Below are positions 60,072-64,000 of a DNA stretch of 64,000 nucleotides, piece after piece (position 1 is the stretch's first letter; each line of letters starts with the position of its first letter). The translations under genes were made by a program, and so were the position numbers. This DNA is from Bacillota bacterium. Its GTDB lineage: Bacteria > Bacillota > Clostridia > Christensenellales > Aristaeellaceae. Location: NCBI GenBank assembly GCA_023416655.1, contig JAEZHK010000143.1, positions 25,387 to 89,386 of the forward strand, given 5' to 3'. The notes below the pieces were generated by a model, which ran no database searches, was not told where the DNA came from, and saw only the letters and a program-made list of their open reading frames with translations.

Positions 60072-61250
60072 ATGGACATTTTCACCAAATGCTTTGAGTT
60101 TACGCAGGCGGCCGAACTCCGGGCGCAGGGTCTTTATCCGTATTTTCACGCGCTCGAAACCCGGCAGGACACCGAAGTAGTGATGGAAGGCAAGCGCCGC
60201 ATCATGCTCGGGTCCAACAACTATCTGGGTTTGACGACCAACCTCGAAGTCGTCGAGGCCGGAATTCGCGCGCTCGAGCAATACGGAACCGGCTGCTCCG
60301 GCTCGCGCTTTCTGAACGGCACGCTGCGGTTGCACCTGCAGCTTGAGGAGGAACTTGCCGCGTTCTTGAACAAGGACGCCTGCTGCACGTTTTCCACGGG
60401 CTTTCAGTCCAACCTCGGCATCATCTCGGCGATCGTCTCCCACGGGGACTATGTGATATGCGACAAGGAAAACCACGCCAGTATTTATGACGGATGCAAG
60501 CTCTCCTATGGCCGAATGCTCAGGTACGAGCATAACAACATGGAGCAGCTGGAGGGTCATCTGCAAAAAGTTCCCGAATCCGCGGGCTGCCTCATCGTGA
60601 CCGACGGCGTTTTCAGCATGGGCGGCGACATCGCGAACCTGCCGGAAATCGTTCGGCTGGCGCGCAAGTACGGCGCGCGTGTCATGGTCGACGACGCGCA
60701 TGGTCTGGGCGTCATCGGCGAGGGCGGGCGCGGAACCGCAAGCTATTTCGGCCTCGAGAATGAGGTCGACCTGATCATGGGTACGTTCTCCAAATCGCTG
60801 GCCAGCCTGGGCGGCTACCTCGTGGCGAGCGCGGCGGTGGTGGAATATGTGCGCCATTTCTCCCGGCCCTTCATCTTCTCCGCATCCATGCCCCCCACGA
60901 ACGCGGCGGTGGCGCTTGCGGCGCTAAGGTACATGCGCAGTCATCCGGAAATCGTCCATCGGCTGAACCAGATCTCCGCATACATGCGCGAAGGGCTGAA
61001 GGCGCGCGGCGTTCCCATCATCGAGTCCAAAACGCCGATCATCCCGCTCTATACGTACACCTTGGAGAACACGCTTCAGAAGGCGCGCAATGCGTATGAT
61101 TTGGGCGTGTATGTAAACCCGGTGCTCCCGCCGGCGACCGCGCCAGATCAGTGCCTTCTGCGCACAAGCTACATGGCAACGCACACCGAGACGCTGCTTG
61201 ACGAGGCGGCCGACATCCTCGCCAAGGTGATCCTGGAAGGGAATCGATAA
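60072..61250 (+). CDS. Alpha-oxoamine synthase (serine palmitoyltransferase / KBL / BioF family)
   Basis: A 392-residue PLP enzyme condensing an acyl-CoA with an amino acid. IMLGSNNYLGLTTNLEVVEA, GTGCSGSRFLNGTLRLHLQL, DDAHGLGVIGEGGRG and the Schiff-base lysine in LIMGTFSKSLASLGGYLVAS are family signatures. BioF, glycine C-acetyltransferase and serine palmitoyltransferase cannot be separated with certainty by eye. No other biotin or threonine genes are near. A short-chain dehydrogenase stump follows directly, as the 3-ketosphinganine reductase would in a sphingolipid-type operon. ATG 60072 follows AAGGAGAAGTAAA. Confidence 0.88.
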   Translation: MDIFTKCFEFTQAAELRAQGLYPYFHALETRQDTEVVMEGKRRIMLGSNNYLGLTTNLEVVEAGIRALEQYGTGCSGSRFLNGTLRLHLQLEEELAAFLNKDACCTFSTGFQSNLGIISAIVSHGDYVICDKENHASIYDGCKLSYGRMLRYEHNNMEQLEGHLQKVPESAGCLIVTDGVFSMGGDIANLPEIVRLARKYGARVMVDDAHGLGVIGEGGRGTASYFGLENEVDLIMGTFSKSLASLGGYLVASAAVVEYVRHFSRPFIFSASMPPTNAAVALAALRYMRSHPEIVHRLNQISAYMREGLKARGVPIIESKTPIIPLYTYTLENTLQKARNAYDLGVYVNPVLPPATAPDQCLLRTSYMATHTETLLDEAADILAKVILEGNR

Positions 61251-61310
61251 AGCGCGTCGCAGTAGTCACCCATGAAACCAGCGGAATCGGGCCGGGGGGC
61301 CAACGCTCGG
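61245..61310 (+). pseudogene. Short-chain dehydrogenase N-terminal stump
   Basis: A frame overlapping the synthase stop reads (ATA)KRVAVVTHETSGIG, matching the N-terminal VVTGAxSGIG nucleotide-binding motif of SDR enzymes with the first Gly-Ala changed. ATA stands where a start ATG is expected and GGAAGGGAATCG precedes it. The frame then loses similarity, so only about 16 residues remain. Confidence 0.5.
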
Positions 61311-61347
61311 TTGTGTTCAAACCTGGCAAGCTCCAAGGCCGACTAGA

Positions 61348-61614
61348 AATGTAGCCGAGGAAATCTGCCGCCTACGCGAACAGAAGAAAAAGGCGCAGGT
61401 TGAGAACGCCAACCGCGACGAGCTTCGCAAGCGGGTGGCGGACATGCGAGCGTCCCTGCGAGAGTCGTCCATCTCAGTTACCGAATACGATGAGAAGCTG
61501 GTCCGGCGACTGGTTGAGAAGGTCACTGTCTACGAGGATAGGTTTGCTGTGGAGTTCAAGTCGGGGGTAAGGGTGGAACTCCCTTGGCGCACTTCGATTG
61601 AATATCCTCGATAA
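61348..61614 (+). pseudogene. C-terminal remnant of a large serine recombinase
   Basis: An open frame without a start reads NVAEEICRLREQKKKAQVEN, VADMRASLRESSISVTEYDE, KLVRRLVEKVTVYEDRFAVE and FKSGVRVELPW, ending in TAA at 61614. This is the coiled-coil and terminal beta-strand segment of transposon- or phage-type large serine recombinases (xYDExLVRRLIExVTVYEDxxxVxFKSG). The catalytic domain is missing, so it is the scar of an element that has been lost. Confidence 0.75.
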
Positions 61615-61765
61615 TATTGTCAACTATCCGAATAAGCGATTGACTAAGAGCAGCCTGCAAGCGATGGCTAATCGCTAACTCTTGCTCTCTGCTCTTTACC
61701 AATTCCACCTTTTTCACGGGCTGGACAGTGGCGGGAATAATCGTTGCTTTAAACGCATTTGCCAT
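61556..61765 (-). CDS. Small protein of unknown function in the recombinase scar
   Basis: A 69-residue frame (MANAFKATIIPATVQPVKKV ...) with a good AAGGTG ribosome binding site six bases before ATG 61765. The first ~25 residues recall the leader segment that precedes the catalytic domain of some element-borne serine recombinases, but the catalytic YxRxS motif does not follow. It ends within the recombinase remnant on the opposite strand. It could be a small element gene or non-coding; I am not sure it is expressed. Confidence 0.3.
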   Translation of the reverse strand: MANAFKATIIPATVQPVKKVELVKSREQELAISHRLQAALSQSLIRIVDNIIEDIQSKCAKGVPPLPPT

Positions 61766-61960
61766 AATTGTCACCTTGCAATGTTCTGCTCTTATTGCCA
61801 GAAAGTAGGCCCAATAAAAGGATATCAAAGGTGCAGACTTTGGTCAAGGGGAACAAGAAGTCTTGGCCGTGAACCGCTTAATGTTATGGCAACGGGAAAA
61901 CGCGATTGGCTTAAGGCGACAAAAGAACGGTCCATAGCTGCGATGAGGAGCAAGAATGTC

Positions 61961-62194
61961 TCAGAGCATCAAGTGCCTATTGGGGTGTTTTGCGAAGTTC
62001 TGCCTGAACCTGGCACTTCTGGGGTAGTTTCTAAGTTCTGAAAAAATCATCGACTTTCGAGAGCTCATCGGAATTTTTGCATATGTTGTCAAAATCGTCA
62101 GCAATGTTTCTGGCGTGGGCTCTTCATCCGTTTCCACCAGTTCATTTTCCGACAATCCACAACGATACAATCCACACTGCCCGCATCGCCCCAT
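61961..62194 (-). CDS. Small cysteine-containing hypothetical protein
   Basis: A 77-residue frame from ATG 62194 (GAGGT six bases upstream) starting MGRCGQCGLYRCGLSENELV. CGQCGLYRC could be a zinc-binding knuckle. The region is AT-rich compared with its neighbours and lies within the mobile-element scar. No family recognised. Confidence 0.3.
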   Translation of the reverse strand: MGRCGQCGLYRCGLSENELVETDEEPTPETLLTILTTYAKIPMSSRKSMIFSELRNYPRSARFRQNFAKHPNRHLML

Positions 62195-62255
62195 AAGGAT
62201 ACCTCGTATATATATGTACTCCATATAATCATAAATAATTGGGGTCTCTTCACTC

Positions 62256-62284
62256 TTGAATTACTGTGTCTACTCGAATATAAT
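62256..62284 (+). promoter_or_regulatory. Promoter upstream of the LytTR two-component genes
   Basis: TTGAAT (62256-62261), 17 bases, TATAAT (62279-62284). The next gene on this strand starts at 62509; the ~220 bases between hold no gene. Confidence 0.65.
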
Positions 62285-62508
62285 AAAATAACGCCATTTG
62301 TAAATTAAGGTGGAGCGGTTGTGAATATCGCCCGCAACATCTTGGCTTGAGAAACGTCCCTATCGGTGCGCTGTTTCGGGGCAACGGGTTCAATGTTGTC
62401 AGACTGGGGTCATCATTGAAGTGACCATTTCGGGCGCACATGGGCAATCATGCTGGCAGCATAAAGCCGCTGACCAGGAAATTAAATCGCGCCAGAGAGG
62501 CAACCGAC

Positions 62509-63237
62509 ATGTTGAGAATCGCCATTTGCGACGACATTCACACCGAGCTTATGCATGTCGTTGGACTCACCAATGATTATCTGGCCGTGCGCAACCTGAG
62601 CGCTGACATTCGGGAGTATTCCCATCCGGACGCGCTCCTGACGGCCTGCGAGGCCGAAACTTTTCACATATTTTTGCTCGACATGGTCATGCCGATGATC
62701 GGTGGGCTTGAGCTTGGGCGGGGCATACGCCGCACGAGCACCGATGCGCAGATCATCTATATCACCACAGAGCCCGGCTTTGCGCTGGATGCATATTCGG
62801 TCAACCCCCTGCACTACCTGCTCAAGCCGGTGGACAGAGGGGCGTTCTTTGCCGCTATGGATCTGGCGGCGGAAAAAGTCGGGTTTGGTGAGGAAACCGT
62901 TGTGACCGTCAAGACGCGGGATGGTCTGCGCACGCTCTCCACCGATCGAGTCGTCTTGTGCGAATACATGCGCCATACCGTGATCTACACGCTTGTAAGC
63001 GGCGAAAAGGTCGAGACCTCAACCATCTCCGGCAGCTTTGTGGAGCACGTCGCGCCACTATTGAGCGACCGGCGGTTTATCCAGCCTCACGCCGCCTTTG
63101 TCGTCAACATGCATTTTGTGGAGCGGCTCTCCAAGGAGGGCTTTTCCATGAAAGGCGGCGCTTTCGCGCCGGTTTCCGGCAAGCAGTTTTCCACGGTACG
63201 CAACGCGTACATGAGCTATCGATTGGGGGAGACGTAA
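62509..63237 (+). CDS. LytTR family response regulator
   Basis: A 242-residue response regulator of the AgrA/LytR type. The receiver domain has acidic CDDIHTELM, the phosphoacceptor Asp in HIFLLDMVMPMIGGLELG and Lys in HYLLKPVD. The LytTR DNA-binding domain follows (VTVKTRDGLRTLSTDRVVLC, EYMRHTVIYTL, ISGSFVEHV, FIQPHAAFVVNMHFVERLSK). ATG 62509 follows AGAGAGGCAACCGAC; the open frame from 62440 is longer. The sensor kinase gene starts 3 bases after its stop. Confidence 0.92.
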   Translation: MLRIAICDDIHTELMHVVGLTNDYLAVRNLSADIREYSHPDALLTACEAETFHIFLLDMVMPMIGGLELGRGIRRTSTDAQIIYITTEPGFALDAYSVNPLHYLLKPVDRGAFFAAMDLAAEKVGFGEETVVTVKTRDGLRTLSTDRVVLCEYMRHTVIYTLVSGEKVETSTISGSFVEHVAPLLSDRRFIQPHAAFVVNMHFVERLSKEGFSMKGGAFAPVSGKQFSTVRNAYMSYRLGET

Positions 63238-63239
63238 GG

Positions 63240-64000
63240 ATGCATCTTCACGATATCCTGCGCTCCATCGTCACGAACGCGATGTTTACCATGCTGCTGT
63301 TTACGCTGGCGCGCCCCAAGTGCCGTCCGCAGGTGCGATGGGTGACGCTGGCGGCGATCGTGGTTTTTGATCTGGCCCTGAACATCGTTTTCTATCTGAG
63401 GAACGACTATACGACGCTGGGAAAGCTGGACATCCTGTTTTTTATCCTTGTTGGGGCTGCCGTGAAGCCACTCTTTCAGGAAAAACTCCTGCAGTGGCTG
63501 TTCAACTGCCTCACGGCCATGAACGTCTATGCCGCCACGGTCATTGTCAGCTACTACCTCTGCGGGCTGTTTCCGTATCCGAATTACGCCGTCACGGTGC
63601 TGCGCTTTCTCCTGTTTGCTGCCGCGATTGTGCTGTTTCGCAAGCGCCTGAGTCCTCTGTATCGTCAGGTGGCGGAGCAATGGAGCGTCTACCTTCTCGT
63701 TGCGGCAAGCCTATTTATGAATTTCGCGTGGTATTTCATGGCGAGCGACGATGTGGAGCGGACGCTGGATGAGGATGTCGTCCCGCTCCTCCTGCTAGTA
63801 TTATTAATGCTGCTCGTTTATCTCGCCATCTTCATTTCTCTCAGAAAAACCTTGCGCGGGGCGGCGTTGCGGGAAGAAAATCAAAAAATCCAGTCCGACC
63901 GGGAACTGGCCCGCCAGCGCCTTTTGCTGATGGACGAGACCGTGCGTCAGATGAGCATCGTGCAGCATGACCGCCGCCACTTCAACAATACGCTGCTTTC
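63240..64000 (+). CDS. Sensor histidine kinase, N-terminal part
   Basis: This frame is open from ATG 63240 to the window edge (253 codons), cut before its kinase domain ends. Five to six hydrophobic segments are visible (ILFFILVGAAV; VLRFLLFAAAIVLF; VPLLLLVLLMLLVYLAIFIS), followed by a coiled linker (ALREENQKIQSDRELARQRL) and the phosphoacceptor region VQHDRRHFNNTLL. This matches the AgrC/ComD-like class with GHKL ATPase. AAGGA of the preceding stop region (GACGTAAGG) serves as ribosome binding site. It is the cognate sensor of the LytTR regulator. A peptide or quorum signal is possible; no signal gene is visible in the window. Confidence 0.88.
   Translation, partial: MHLHDILRSIVTNAMFTMLLFTLARPKCRPQVRWVTLAAIVVFDLALNIVFYLRNDYTTLGKLDILFFILVGAAVKPLFQEKLLQWLFNCLTAMNVYAATVIVSYYLCGLFPYPNYAVTVLRFLLFAAAIVLFRKRLSPLYRQVAEQWSVYLLVAASLFMNFAWYFMASDDVERTLDEDVVPLLLLVLLMLLVYLAIFISLRKTLRGAALREENQKIQSDRELARQRLLLMDETVRQMSIVQHDRRHFNNTLL

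Noticed and set aside
61682..62041. 119-residue plus frame in the mobile-element scar
   Set aside because: No ribosome binding site, unusual composition and no recognisable family; opposite to two other weak frames.

Overview
The window is about 60% GC. It reads as a chromosomal piece of an anaerobic, saccharolytic Firmicute of the class Clostridia. The evidence is the AGGAGG-type ribosome binding sites, TTGACA/TATAAT promoters, clostridial-style lipoprotein-like binding proteins, GntR/IclR/DeoR sugar regulators and serine-recombinase remains. An assignment near Christensenellales is a guess from protein style, not something the sequence proves. No rRNA, tRNA or CRISPR array was seen. Most of the window is catabolic accessory genome for plant or host sugars, interrupted by one large exopolysaccharide locus.

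Layout. 1-5.8 kb (+): tail of a GH78 alpha-L-rhamnosidase, an uncharacterised 767-residue protein and a GH3 beta-xylosidase/glucosidase in one operon. 6.1-9.4 kb (-): glycerate kinase, D-2-hydroxyacid dehydrogenase and a glutamine-amidotransferase-like protein, with an acetate kinase stump between the first two. 9.5-10.5 kb: a broken SARP-type regulator and a NIPSNAP protein. 11-17 kb (+): a PAS-GGDEF diguanylate cyclase, a LarA-like racemase, an aminotransferase and a complete polar amino acid ABC transporter. 17-21 kb: an IclR regulator divergent from KDPG aldolase, KDG kinase and galactonate dehydratase, a De Ley-Doudoroff type route. 21-28 kb (-): a mannonate-type dehydratase, a sugar ABC importer, a GntR regulator whose operator motif recurs at the importer promoter, and a SelA-like PLP enzyme overlapping a RidA deaminase. 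28-33 kb: a glycosyltransferase, a LysM wall protein, a rhodanese and a Gfo/Idh/MocA oxidoreductase.

33.6-49.4 kb (-) is a Wzx/Wzy-type exopolysaccharide cluster. In transcription order it holds a fused Wzz/BY-kinase, priming glycosyltransferase, GT2, radical SAM protein, GT4, P-loop kinase, AlkP-superfamily phosphodiesterase, two GT4s, O-antigen ligase/polymerase, deacetylase-like protein, flippase and a FemAB-like acyltransferase. 50-57 kb: a MATE exporter and a sugar isomerase-like / FGGY kinase / DeoR / dehydrogenase locus. 57-64 kb: a secreted repeat protein, an MFS exporter, an alpha-oxoamine synthase, a scar with serine-recombinase remains, and a LytTR response regulator followed by the start of its sensor kinase.

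The most unusual feature is a family of six dispersed, roughly 160-bp, imperfectly palindromic repeats at 6.9, 28.3, 31.4, 43.9, 51.9 and 59.6 kb. Their inverted arms and an internal hairpin differ between copies but stay complementary within a copy, which suggests selection for a folded form. A second RNA candidate, about 130 nt with its own promoter and terminator, lies upstream of the exopolysaccharide cluster. Many gene stumps (kinase tails, acetate kinase, SARP regulator, solute-binding protein, Ig-like protein, SDR, recombinase) show that the accessory genes turn over rapidly.
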